Below, in pieces: positions 55,218 to 64,000 of a DNA stretch of 64,000 bases. The stretch lies in NCBI GenBank assembly GCA_964017065.1, contig OZ024783.1:13328040-13392039 (forward strand), written 5' to 3'. A model generated the notes under the pieces. That model worked only from the letters and a program-made list of their open reading frames with translations, searched no databases and had not been told where the DNA came from. This stretch comes from Haliclona indistincta (lineage: Eukaryota; Porifera; Demospongiae; Haplosclerida; Chalinidae). Within the stretch, counting starts at the first letter, position 1. Every line of letters starts with the position of its first letter. The translations under genes were made by a program, and so were the position numbers.

Positions 55218-55577
55218 AAATAAAAAGATTTCTATCGAAATCAAAAGGATGTAGGGTTGTGAAATCTACCACTGGTCCACAATGTAAACTAACAAGGAAC
55301 AAGCATGGAATGGTAACACGATTGACTTGCTAACAGACCATAGATCCCTACATCAGTGGCTGTACATAAGAATGCACGTCAGGTGTCAATCAACAGCAAC
55401 TAACAGAACTAGCTATAGTCAGCCAAAGCAGCCACTGATGTAGGGATCTATGGTCTGTTAGCAAGTCAATCGTGTTACCATTCCATGCTTGTTCCTTGTT
55501 AGTTTACATTGTGGACCAGTGGTAGATTTCACAACCCTACATCCTTTTGATTTCGATAGAAATCTTTTTATTTTCTG
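55218..55577. repeat. Foldback 1 in the giant palindrome
   Basis: Arms 55218-55363 and 55429-55577 are inverted copies (AGATTTCTATCGAAATCAAA ... TTTGATTTCGATAGAAATCT). The loop is about 65 bp. Confidence 0.88.
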
Positions 55578-56388
55578 CAGTTACTACTGATATCTCTTCC
55601 AATGGATATATCGTAGTCTATAATTATAACCATTAAAATATACCCGAGATTGACTGCTGCACTAAAGATGGAAAAAGAGACTCCAGTCAGCCATGAGTGC
55701 GCTGAAGATAGTAATGACAGCCTCCCTTATTACCGCCTCCTCAATGATAATAATTAAGTTACTGCTAACAACAGCTACAGAACATTTTGAGTGTTTGTGA
55801 CATGCAAATTTGGTTTATAGTTTATAGTATCTCGACTTATATTTAAATATTTAAAACTTTTCATAATAAAAAAAGTATTGTTACAATTTTCAAAACCACA
55901 GTAAAATAAATGTGCTTGCTGGTACTACGTAAAATTGAATTGACAAATAAAGGTGAGGAGTGGTAAATGGACATATGGAGCTGAACAATTTATTCTGTAT
56001 CCAGCACTGCCATGAATCACTGTCTAGCTGTTTGCTGTACCAGCTGCAAGAAAGAGGACAGGTGAGAATTGTAGGAAAGTTGCAAAAGTTGAGAGCAGAA
56101 AATAACCACTCACAAGTAAAAAGCTGTATACTTTCAATGTGCATGCATAATTATGTGAGCTTCAGCTTGTATACAGACTATACTATGTAAGACTGTAGCT
56201 TTAAATCACAGTGTGCCAAACTTCTTGACAAGAAAAACCTTAACACCATAACACGTGATACTAATGCCTTTTGGTATGTGGTGATGTTTGCACAAGCATC
56301 ACATAAAATATAATTACATGTAACAAGAGGTACATGTGTTTGGAGGACGCAGTCCGATGAAGTAGTTGACAGTTGTAAATACACAAGA
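55578..56388. other. Unique spacer of the giant palindrome
   Basis: No coding sequence recognised. Its right end (56338-56388) resembles 57630-57680, just outside the element (TTTGGAGGACGCAGT motif). Confidence 0.45.
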
Positions 56389-56766
56389 AAATTAAAAAGA
56401 TTTCTATCGAAATCAAAAGGATGTAGGGTTGTGAAATCTACCACTGGTCAACAATGTAAACTAACAAGGAACAAGCATGGATCAATGGTAACACGATTGA
56501 CTTGCTAACAGACCATAGATCCCTACATCAGTGGCTGCTGTAGTTGACTATAGCTAGTTCAGCTTGTTGCTGTTGACTGACACCTGACGTGCATTCAGCT
56601 TGTGACAGCTTATGTACAGCCACTGATGTAGGGATCTATGGTCTGTTAGCAAGTCAATCGTGTTACCATTGATCCATGCTTGTTCCTTGTTAGTTTACAT
56701 TGTTGACCAGTGGTAGATTTCACAACCCTACATCCTTTTGATTTCGATAGAAATCTTTTTAATTTT
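56389..56766. repeat. Foldback 2, inverted copy of foldback 1
   Basis: Arms are 56389-56538 and 56617-56766. Its loop is the reverse complement of foldback 1's loop (CACCTGACGTGCATTC versus GAATGCACGTCAGGTG), showing that whole foldbacks were included when the larger palindrome formed. Confidence 0.88.
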
Positions 56767-57629
56767 CTTGTTTGTGTCCTTTTTTCTTTTTCAGTGAAAT
56801 GCAGTTCAATATCATGCAATTACTGTGCCATCTTTGTTTCCACCATTGGTTTGGTTTTCCTGTTGTTGATGGCTTTTCTTTATTATTAACAATTTTAAAC
56901 TTGTAGCTAAATAATTCTTATGCTGTAGATATCAGCTCGCCTACGCATGCATGAATACAGTGCATACGAGCCCCGCCCACACTTGTTTACAGCGGTTATA
57001 ATTGTCTGGCAAGGCAGAATGGTGATTCTGCGCTTGCTAGCTTACCGTTCTTCGAAGACTCCAGACAAATATGTGTTCTCCGTGATCTATACGGCGTGGC
57101 GATATATTGTGCTTGGTCACGTGCGCTAACCACAGCTTGGTCACGTGCGTATTGCGCAATCACATTAATGGCGTCTAACACTTAGCTGACAATGGATCAC
57201 GATCGAGAAATCGCGGAATTTATATCGCCGTTTCGCTAAAAACTAAGTTCAAAAGGCACATGCCAGGAGAATTTCACGACTGTTCGTGGGTGTTTTGGTC
57301 TCGGCACTGCTCACGTAAAGGTGCTAGGCGAGTGGAAGAAAGAAAGAAAGAAAGAAGAAGAAAGAAAGAAGAAAACGAAGATGACGAAACTCGATTTTCA
57401 CCGTTTCTAGGTTCGTCACTTTAGTAACAATCTCGAGCAATCTCCTTGCTACTGTAAGATGGGGCAACGCCAGATAGCAGATTTAAGTGTCTTTGGACGT
57501 ATAAAATTCATCACCAGGCGAAATATCAGCGTTTGAACGCTAATACATTGTATGTAGCCGCCATCTTGTTTTCTCGTTCAACCCTACATAGGGAGACACT
57601 ACCGTGTCTCCCTAATAAACTAGAGGTGT

Positions 57630-57885
57630 CTGTCTTTTGGAGGACGCAGTACGATTATGTAATTGACGGTTGTAAAAGCTAGAGGATTCCGCATTTGTCA
57701 GTTGCACGTCGTCGCAGCAAGCCGCTGGTGTAGGGATACTTGGGACTTTTACATTTGCAAGCATTATATTCCATCTTGTTCCTTCACTTTTGCAAGCATC
57801 ATCCCATCTCGTTCCTTTACTTTTGCAAGCGTCATCCCTACACTTTTTAGTTTTTTTTATTAAAATTTTTTTACTTTTAATACTT
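57630..57885. repeat. Dispersed repeat with ~34-bp units, inverse of 430-545
   Basis: Three units of TTTTGCAAGCATCATCCCATCT-like sequence are followed by a poly-T/A tract. It lies directly before the first exon of the decarboxylase pseudogene. Confidence 0.65.
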
Positions 57886-57896
57886 GTTGTGTATAG

Positions 57897-58750
57897 GACT
57901 TGTTGAGGAGGACATCAGGTGTTGAACCGATTGTAGAGGATAGTGGCACTATTAATACTGCTGTGTTCTATTCTATATCTGCTGTTCATAAAGGTATTAT
58001 ACATAACAATAGCTAGTGCGCTCTAGTATGCTTTCTTGTTCAGGATTGTCTGGCATTGATCTGGCCAATTCATTAATAAAGACAGTATATAGTTTAGAAG
58101 TTAATAAAGGAGTTTCCCCACCTCAAGCAGTTCAGTTGTGACCCTCTCTCCCATCCCAGGATTTAGACAATGACTGAACAACACAATCACATCTACCGAA
58201 GGTAAAGCCCATTATAAAACGATGTTGTGCATAGCAATTCACAAATTTGGTAATGCAACTACTATGTATTCCATGTTATTCGAGAAGCTACCATCAGCAG
58301 CAGTACTAAGTGATGAGTTAATGAGACTATATTCTAACTGCTCTAACCATACATCAACACTACAGGTACAAACATACACATTAACACATTCACATGTGCA
58401 CAACTGATAGACTAACATTGTGTTGTTGTAGAAAGCGCTTGGAGATGTGAAGATATGGTCAGGCAATCCTAACGGATATCTTGCAAGAGTTCTACGCAGA
58501 CCACTACTATCAATGTGTGCAAGGTATACAATTATGCACAATGATAATGAAACACTCTTGTGTGTCACTCGATAGTTTTTTCACTCACTCACTCACACAA
58601 TTCATTAGGTATCTTGTCTATGAGAAGAAGTATCAACATGCCTTAAATCCTGTCGCTCACTTTCACCTGAAGAATGGCACCTCTATTTGGCGGTTAAACT
58701 GGCTGGCTAATGTTAGCAAAACCGGTTTAAACCAGTCTTATGGGATTTAA
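57897..58750 (+). pseudogene. MLYCD-like: Malonyl-CoA decarboxylase, C-terminal half, broken
   Basis: Malonyl-CoA decarboxylase converts malonyl-CoA to acetyl-CoA. Exons: 57897-57993, 58044-58201, 58235-58365, 58432-58523, 58609-58750. Recognisable pieces are INTAVFYSISAVHKGLSGID, VTLSPIPGF, ARVLRRPLLSMCARYL and LNPVAHFHLKNGTSIWRLNW. A base is missing near 58137, a TGA (58171-58173) stands where the family has Trp, and the frame is lost again after NQSYG. No N-terminal exons exist between here and 53.7 kb. Splice sites are still good, so decay is not ancient. Confidence 0.82.
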
Positions 58751-59010
58751 TGAACATAAAAATCAACAACATGCACTCAATACATGTTGAAAGGTACCAT
58801 TTCATACTCTGGACAGACTGGACTATATTAGAGCTCTACTATTATAGTAGCTATAGTTATACAATGGTGTCAATAACACTTTACTGTTGTTGAAATACCA
58901 CTATAAAGATGATAATAACATTGTAACTGTTTACTACAGTAAACAACAACTGAAACTGATGTATAGTGAGTAAATGTCAACTACTGAAGGTAGACACATT
59001 ATACATAGTG

Positions 59011-61404
59011 TTAATATTCAACTACTCCATAAGCAACGTTCTTGTATGTCACAGTTGGTGCTTGAAACCTTGGATTAACACTCTTTGAGAAATCAGCTGC
59101 TTGCACCTCCTTCTCGAAGCTCTTGAGCTCACGATAGTCAAGATACGTTATACACAACTTAATAATAATGAGGATTATTACACCAAGAATAATCACACCA
59201 GCAAGAGTTGCCACAGCTATAGCCCAGGAAAGAAGGAGGCAAGAAGGAGGGCCTACCACCCTGAGAGTAGTGCCATTAATACCATGAGCTATGTAGTACA
59301 CATATGTACACTGATCATCTCTGATACCAGTACACCTGCTAGTAGAGCCAGCCATTGATCCAGGGACCTCATAATCAACGGGTAGTAAATTACTCACAGC
59401 AATATAGCCAACACATGGTGGACTAGGACAACGGGTAGCATCCTGTCCAAGAGTAGCAAGACACAGCACACAAGATTCATCAGCATCGCATGACGCTTGT
59501 TCTATAGATCCTATTGGAGTACAGTAGCTAGTAGTAGGTATGTCACTAGTACATTGACATAATCCAGTAGCAACACAAGGATTACACACTCCTCGTCCAC
59601 TGCACAGAGGACACGACATGTTGTGAGGATCACGACACGAGTCAATAGGGTCTACACAGTTGTCATAGCTACACTGGCACGCTGTGCCTTCATGTTGCCT
59701 TCCAGTGATGAGTGAGGTGAAGCACGAACAGCTGTACTGACCATTAGTACACTCACATGATCCCTGACCACTACACACTACACCACCCAGTCCCTTATCA
59801 CATAGGAAGTTATCACATTGACAAGCATTACCAGATATCATTGGTGTCATTACACCAGGATAGGTAGTGTTAGGATGATGACACACACACTCACCACATA
59901 CACATGAGCCACGCCCACTACACTCAAGACCATTAGATCCCGTAACACAACGAGCAGTAGAGCAAGAGCAGTCATTACCAGTCCATCCCTCGACACAGCT
60001 ACACTGGCCACATGTTAGGTTACCATTATTACAACACATTGAACTGTTGACATGAGTTGTTTGTTCGCAATCACAGCTACACACTCCTTCCACTGTTAAA
60101 CTGAATTGACCAAAGCCAGGAATGTATCCAGGTATAGTGATGGGCTGTCCTGATGCAATCATCCGATCAGTACATGAGGTGAGATTAACTGTGACATTGA
60201 AATGAACAGTTTGACCTTTCATATTAACACATTGTGACTTCCCCTCTACTTGCGCTGATCCATTAGGACACGCCGGATCAATGGATATTAATACATATTC
60301 AAGTTGATTGAAACTGATTGATACTCGTGACTCAATTTGTCTATTGGCCTCTTTGATCACTTCAACAATGTCAGAATTAATACTCGCAAATCCTCCAAGA
60401 TTAGGAGCAATAATGTCAGAAAAGTAATTTTGAGCACCGCTAACAGCAAACACAGGTACCACTCCAAACTGCTCTAGTGTCATTCTCATTTGTTCTATTG
60501 TAGGATAGTCATACACTAGTGAGTCTGAGTACAGTGTCTTGTTTTGATTGTAGTCGAACTGTGTGTGACACTTGGCATCATTTGGTCGATATATTCCAGC
60601 AAGTCGGCCATCACCTGCCGTGTGCATCAGGGCATCAGTCATGACCAGGAGCACCTTACGAGCCTCTTCTCTCCATCCTACCACATTAGTGCAGACCACA
60701 GCTTGCATCATGGCATCAAGAGTGCCTTCTGGGTCATCTGAAGTTGTTGAAATTACGAGGTCTTGAACAGGTTGATTAAACATGTCGGTTGAGTTAGTGA
60801 GGTTTACCACATGCTCATAGCTGACTGGACGACTGCAGGGTGAGCCAGAACATGCACTCGGTGGACCATTGGGTTGACCATTGGCAGTGAAACCAAGTCT
60901 CAGAGCTGTTAGTGAGTTGTAAGGAGCTGTAACTTTGTCAACAAAAGTACCAAATCCAACTTGAAATCTTGACGTTAGATTTCCCACAGCACTGAATATG
61001 TTTGGTGCAATATTTTTGAATGTTATTAGATCATTTTTAAAAGAAGCCGACATGTCCATGAGCATGTAGAGATCGAGAGGGAAGTTATCAGCAGCTCTGA
61101 CTGACACAGTGAAGGTCTGTGGTTGGCCTACTCTCAGCTTCATGTGTACAGTACTGACAGACACCTGGTTGTTCTCGTCCAGTGGGAGAGGGTTGATAGT
61201 GGTACTGCTCTGAGGGTCTACTGTGGCATTGCTGCAAGTATGAGCAGTGTCTCTAGAGAAGCAACCAGCAGAGACAATGGAGGAACACCACAAACAGGAG
61301 GGCTGAGAGAGACATTGAGAGCAAGAGGACAGAGAGGAGCACTGACAATATGCTGAACCACTTGATAATACCAGGACCACTAGTGCTAGTAGATACATAG
61401 CCAT
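59011..61404 (-). CDS. ITGB-like: Integrin beta subunit, single exon
   Basis: 797 residues, membrane protein pairing with an alpha chain for adhesion. Signal peptide about 1-20, then a Cys-rich PSI region (21-60). The beta-I domain is about 104-345, with MIDAS D117-M-S119-A-S121, FGTFVDK, SDDPEGTLDAMMQAVVC and MTDALMHTAGDGRLAGI. Cys-rich I-EGF modules span about 430-640. A membrane span (SWAIAVATLAGVIILGVII) lies near 726-748. The 49-residue tail has the usual LDYRELKSFEKE, but NPRF and NVAY where most beta tails carry two NPxY sites. No intron is visible, unlike neighbouring genes, so it may be retrocopied. The frame is fully open. Confidence 0.95.
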   Translation of the reverse strand: MAMYLLALVVLVLSSGSAYCQCSSLSSCSQCLSQPSCLWCSSIVSAGCFSRDTAHTCSNATVDPQSSTTINPLPLDENNQVSVSTVHMKLRVGQPQTFTVSVRAADNFPLDLYMLMDMSASFKNDLITFKNIAPNIFSAVGNLTSRFQVGFGTFVDKVTAPYNSLTALRLGFTANGQPNGPPSACSGSPCSRPVSYEHVVNLTNSTDMFNQPVQDLVISTTSDDPEGTLDAMMQAVVCTNVVGWREEARKVLLVMTDALMHTAGDGRLAGIYRPNDAKCHTQFDYNQNKTLYSDSLVYDYPTIEQMRMTLEQFGVVPVFAVSGAQNYFSDIIAPNLGGFASINSDIVEVIKEANRQIESRVSISFNQLEYVLISIDPACPNGSAQVEGKSQCVNMKGQTVHFNVTVNLTSCTDRMIASGQPITIPGYIPGFGQFSLTVEGVCSCDCEQTTHVNSSMCCNNGNLTCGQCSCVEGWTGNDCSCSTARCVTGSNGLECSGRGSCVCGECVCHHPNTTYPGVMTPMISGNACQCDNFLCDKGLGGVVCSGQGSCECTNGQYSCSCFTSLITGRQHEGTACQCSYDNCVDPIDSCRDPHNMSCPLCSGRGVCNPCVATGLCQCTSDIPTTSYCTPIGSIEQASCDADESCVLCLATLGQDATRCPSPPCVGYIAVSNLLPVDYEVPGSMAGSTSRCTGIRDDQCTYVYYIAHGINGTTLRVVGPPSCLLLSWAIAVATLAGVIILGVIILIIIKLCITYLDYRELKSFEKEVQAADFSKSVNPRFQAPTVTYKNVAYGVVEY

Positions 61405-61904
61405 GGCTGTTGGCTACAATCACTTATTGTATGCATGGCGTCTGTGAGTTCAGTTAATGTACTGTTATTTTTTGAAACCTCATATAAACAAGGAATGTTT
61501 GTCATTAATATTTTTGTGCTATGTTTGTCTAAGCAATCATTCACCGCCCACTCATTATTTATTCTACTGTGTATTGTACATTGCAAACATGCAATAATAA
61601 TTATTGTTAGTACGCAAACACCAAAATTAATAATGATTACATGTATAGTTGGTTATTTTGAATCCGAATAGCTTGATACATGCTCTATGTAGGGTAATAA
61701 AGCTCTGATTACTGCCTATATATAATTCCAACATAATTATCAATGCCGAGCACCAATGATAATTAAAATTGGAAAATTGAGTATACTTAAAAGCCTGGGT
61801 TTTACAAAGTTTCACATTTTGATGAACAATACACAAAATTGCATTTTGCAGGAACTAGCTGCCCCGCCTATTAATGTAATACCAACAGGGAAGATGATGG
61901 AATG
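61405..61904. other. Upstream region of the integrin beta gene
   Basis: AT-rich; includes the dispersed repeat shared with 16712-16830 (at 61730-61850). The divergent promoters of the integrin gene (minus) and beta-helix copy 2 (plus) must lie within 61405-62270. No sharp motif seen. Confidence 0.4.
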
Positions 61905-62158
61905 TTCCACTGATCAATTATTTACATGTATATACATCAACAAAGTAACACAATATTGACTTGCATTCTACATCGATCAGTGCTGAAGTCATAGTATAGA
62001 AGTTGTTTACTATCTATACCTCTTCTATTCATCATTGTTGTTAATTCATGATGAAAATGTGCTTTGCAAGTATTTGCACAACTCACATTCAGGTATATAT
62101 GCAAACTTTATCATTATGCCGCAAGCACCTGCTTCCATTATAAGTTTAAGTACATAGT
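61905..62158 (+). promoter_or_regulatory. Duplicated 5' flank of the beta-helix genes, copy 2 (uninterrupted)
   Basis: It matches 49850-50096 and then runs without interruption into the sequence that in copy 1 follows the LINE (TAGGTAATTG...GAACTATAGGATAGCAAAAG). Conservation between copies and position upstream of the ATG suggest promoter/5' UTR. Confidence 0.55.
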
Positions 62159-62272
62159 AGGTAATTGTTAAGCCATTGTTTGCATAAACAATTCAACTGA
62201 AAGAACTATAGGATAGCAAAAGCATATAATAGGTTGTTGATGCTAAACTGCATGAATGCTAAGGTAGTAATG

Positions 62273-62780
62273 CATACGTTAGTGTTTCTTCTCTGGTGGA
62301 GATGCTGTGTTTCTGCCAGAGAGATTATTGTCTCAGAGAAAGGGAATGACAATCCATCTTGTCTTGAGGAACGCGGTAACTCACTGGTCTCCTGTCAGTC
62401 TCTGGTCAAGGTCTCTGAGTATGTGACCAGTCACAAGCTCAACAATGTAACCATCAGGATCAATGACACTAACTACACTCTTCAAGGAGTAGCTAGTTTC
62501 AGTGGAGTAGAGAACATTACCATTACTGGAAAGGGTCACTCACTGACACAGATCAATTACAACAGTTTAAACTCCTCTGGAGCAGGAATGGCCTTTGATA
62601 ACTCTTCGCATATTATTCTCAAGAGCTTTATGATCTGTGACTGTGGAGCTACAATAACGAATGTTAATAAACATCGCAAACGTTTTACAGGCAATGGCAC
62701 GGCCATCCAAATTATTGATTGTTCTCAAGTCACCCGTGAATCTTCTCAATGTTCGAATTACAGTTCGGACAAGATTTAGA
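62273..62780 (+). pseudogene. Beta-helix surface protein gene, copy 2, 5' part only
   Basis: The Met at 62273 opens a signal peptide (MHTLVFLLWWRCC), then about 150 residues with EIIVSEKGNDNPSCLEE, NVTIRINDTNYTLQGV, ENITITGKGHSLTQI and IIDCSQVT. These are Asn-rich beta-helix rungs. Homology to copy 1 ends at about 62735 and the frame stops at 62778 after unrelated sequence, so the 3' part has been lost. It could still encode a short secreted protein. An in-frame Met at 62234 is possible but copy 1 lacks it. Confidence 0.6.
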
Positions 62781-62864
62781 TTTTGTTTTGATCCAAGCGG
62801 ATGATTCTAAATCGGCAAGCGAATGATTCTAAATCTTACCATAATTATTGCAGTTCAAGAGATT

Positions 62865-63240
62865 TTCGGAAGTTCGGAACTCACAATCTCCTATCTTTTA
62901 ATTCCAGGAGATAGTCAGGAAGAAGTCTACAAGGGGCTACACCATGCCAGGACAGCTTGCAGAGAACACAGAACGAGAACTGAAGAGAGAGCCATGTTGT
63001 CATCTTTATCCTCCTTCAGAGTAGCACAGCGACAGGTAGGCCGAGGGCAATAGACAATGTCACCCATTCCATCTCGAGAGCACTGGAGTAGGAGACAATC
63101 ATATCGAGCAAACAAATCATCGGGAGCAACTAAATTCTTGACAACAACAGGTGGTAGCAGTTCTGTACAGTCACTGCTCAGACAGTCGATTCGTACAACC
63201 TGACCATCACTGATCTTTGCTGCTATGTGCCCTCACAGAA
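62865..63240 (-). pseudogene. RNF14-like: RNF14-like RBR ubiquitin ligase fragment (IBR region), frame broken
   Basis: The minus strand reads ISDGQVVRIDCLSSDC, LFARYDCLLLQCSRDGMGD and IVYCPRPTCRC. After a frame change near 62985 it continues QFSFCVLCKLSWHGVAPC. This is the in-between-RING segment of RBR E3 ligases of the RNF14 type. The Cys pair expected between MAL and QFSF is missing, consistent with a small deletion. No other RBR domains are nearby. Confidence 0.7.
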
Positions 63241-63278
63241 TAGAAACAAGTTCCATTTCTTGCAATACAACACAGTGG

Positions 63279-63350
63279 GTGCTCTGTGGTTCAACTGGTA
63301 GAGTCTTGGGTTTATAACCCGGAGGACACTGGTTAGAGTCCCAGAGCAGG
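63279..63350 (+). repeat. tRNA-like head of a SINE
   Basis: A-box-like TGGTTCAACTGGTAGAG, an anticodon-like arm TTGGGTTTATAACCCGG and B-box-like GGTTAGAGTCC are in order. TGCTCTG and CAGAGCA can pair as an acceptor stem. The T-arm stem is mismatched and an A-rich tail follows, so a SINE or tRNA pseudogene is more lik­ely than a working tRNA. Confidence 0.5.
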
Positions 63351-64000
63351 GGGAAAAAACATCACAAGTACTCCAGCCCACCAGCCCACCTTAGGTGTCC
63401 CTCAATATTAGCTATCAGCTATTGGGATCACCTCACTGCCTGATCAGTGTAAATTATTCTTAAGCACAGAGTTATAGCCCTGATTGAGTAATGAGTATCG
63501 GCCTTGTTTGTACACAGCAAACCACTGAACCACTGATTGCAGACACTTACTGCAACAGCTGAATAAACACTTCAGTGAATACCACTGAAGGTCTAACCAT
63601 AATTATTATGGATCTAACACACCACAGAATTAAGGCATGAGCTGATTATGCTCAGCGGTTATTATTACTCTTTGCAACAGCCACAAAAGTGTAAAGCGTG
63701 ATCTGAGCCTTATTTGGATGGCTTATTACATTGCGTAATTCAGAGTGAACACGGTTCATGCTTGCAAGAAGTAGTGAAACCGCAGCACTGAATACTCCAA
63801 TAAAATTAATAATAGCCAGACTTGCTATAAGGGTGCTCTTAGCTGGTCCAAGCACAGACGCCTTTAGGCGTAATAATTGACTCCACCTACTTTAGATGTC
63901 ATAAATAGTGTAAAAGTGCTCCAGAAAGCTAGGTCAAACTGAGCTTACCTACAAAGATGACTTTATCTAAAAAACCCACAGTTTTTCTCCCCGCCCTCCT
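63351..64000. other. SINE body and dispersed repeat to the window end
   Basis: 63857-64000 matches 33236-33395 (TTGACTCCACCTACT, AAAGTGCTCCAGAAAG). The 67-codon minus-strand frame at 63652-63855 is hydrophobic but has no supporting context. Confidence 0.5.

Larger units (their letters stand above)
54075..57613. mobile_element. Giant palindromic element: ~1.22-kb arms, each containing a foldback
   Basis: 54075-55577 (minus a 288-bp later insertion) and 56389-57613 are inverted copies; the 810-bp spacer 55578-56388 is unique. The ends read GGGAGGCACGGTAGTGACTCCC and the inverse, themselves imperfect hairpins, and are flanked by TA. No transposase frame was recognised. Confidence 0.85.

Noticed and set aside
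63279..63350. Possible functional tRNA-Ile(UAU)
   Set aside because: The T-arm stem has mismatches and an A-rich tail follows; a SINE head is more likely.

Overview
This window looks like nuclear DNA of an early-branching animal, most likely a demosponge. The genes are split by short introns with GT..AG sites. They include an integrin beta chain, a NEK10-like kinase, a neuralized-domain tyrosine-kinase-like kinase and an ankyrin-Roc-COR-Death protein. Nothing bacterial is present (no operons, no ribosome binding sites). The sponge assignment is inference from gene content and intron style; a species cannot be named from the sequence.

Layout. 1-18.9 kb holds a NEK10-like gene on the minus strand. 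Its kinase exons lie at 15.4-18.9 kb and its next coding exon at 140-280, so one intron is about 15 kb long. That intron carries an old inverted-repeat element (537-7829) enclosing the wreck of a tyrosine-recombinase (YR) retrotransposon (1.7-2.7 kb). It also carries a complete, very young YR retrotransposon (7850-15318) with split direct repeats, intact recombinase and reverse transcriptase/RNase H frames, and a gag that appears to be spliced. 19.3-38.3 kb is one long minus-strand gene whose ten coding exons join in phase to give ankyrin repeats, a Pro/Ser linker, a Roc-like GTPase with COR, and a Death domain. Its introns are filled with non-autonomous DNA transposons. 38.5-41.6 kb is repeat-rich and contains a truncated Helitron-type gene. 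41.8-46.4 kb is a multi-exon coiled-coil gene and 47.5-49.6 kb an NHR-coiled-coil-kinase gene, both minus strand.

49.8-58.8 kb is a graveyard. It holds a broken beta-helix surface-protein gene whose promoter was split by a LINE, itself hit by a TTAA-flanked MITE, then a 3.5-kb giant palindrome containing a hAT-like MITE, then a malonyl-CoA decarboxylase pseudogene. 59.0-61.4 kb is an intronless integrin beta gene (minus). 61.9-62.8 kb is a second partial copy of the beta-helix gene (plus), followed by a broken RNF14-like E3 ligase fragment (minus) and a tRNA-derived repeat.

The host genes are not an operon and show no obvious joint pathway. Several are receptor or signalling proteins (integrin beta, Roc-Death, NHR kinase). 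The strongest unusual biology is the young YR retrotransposon, whose gag and pol exons both begin at acceptors in phase with one shared 5' exon, and the dense series of nested palindromic transposons.
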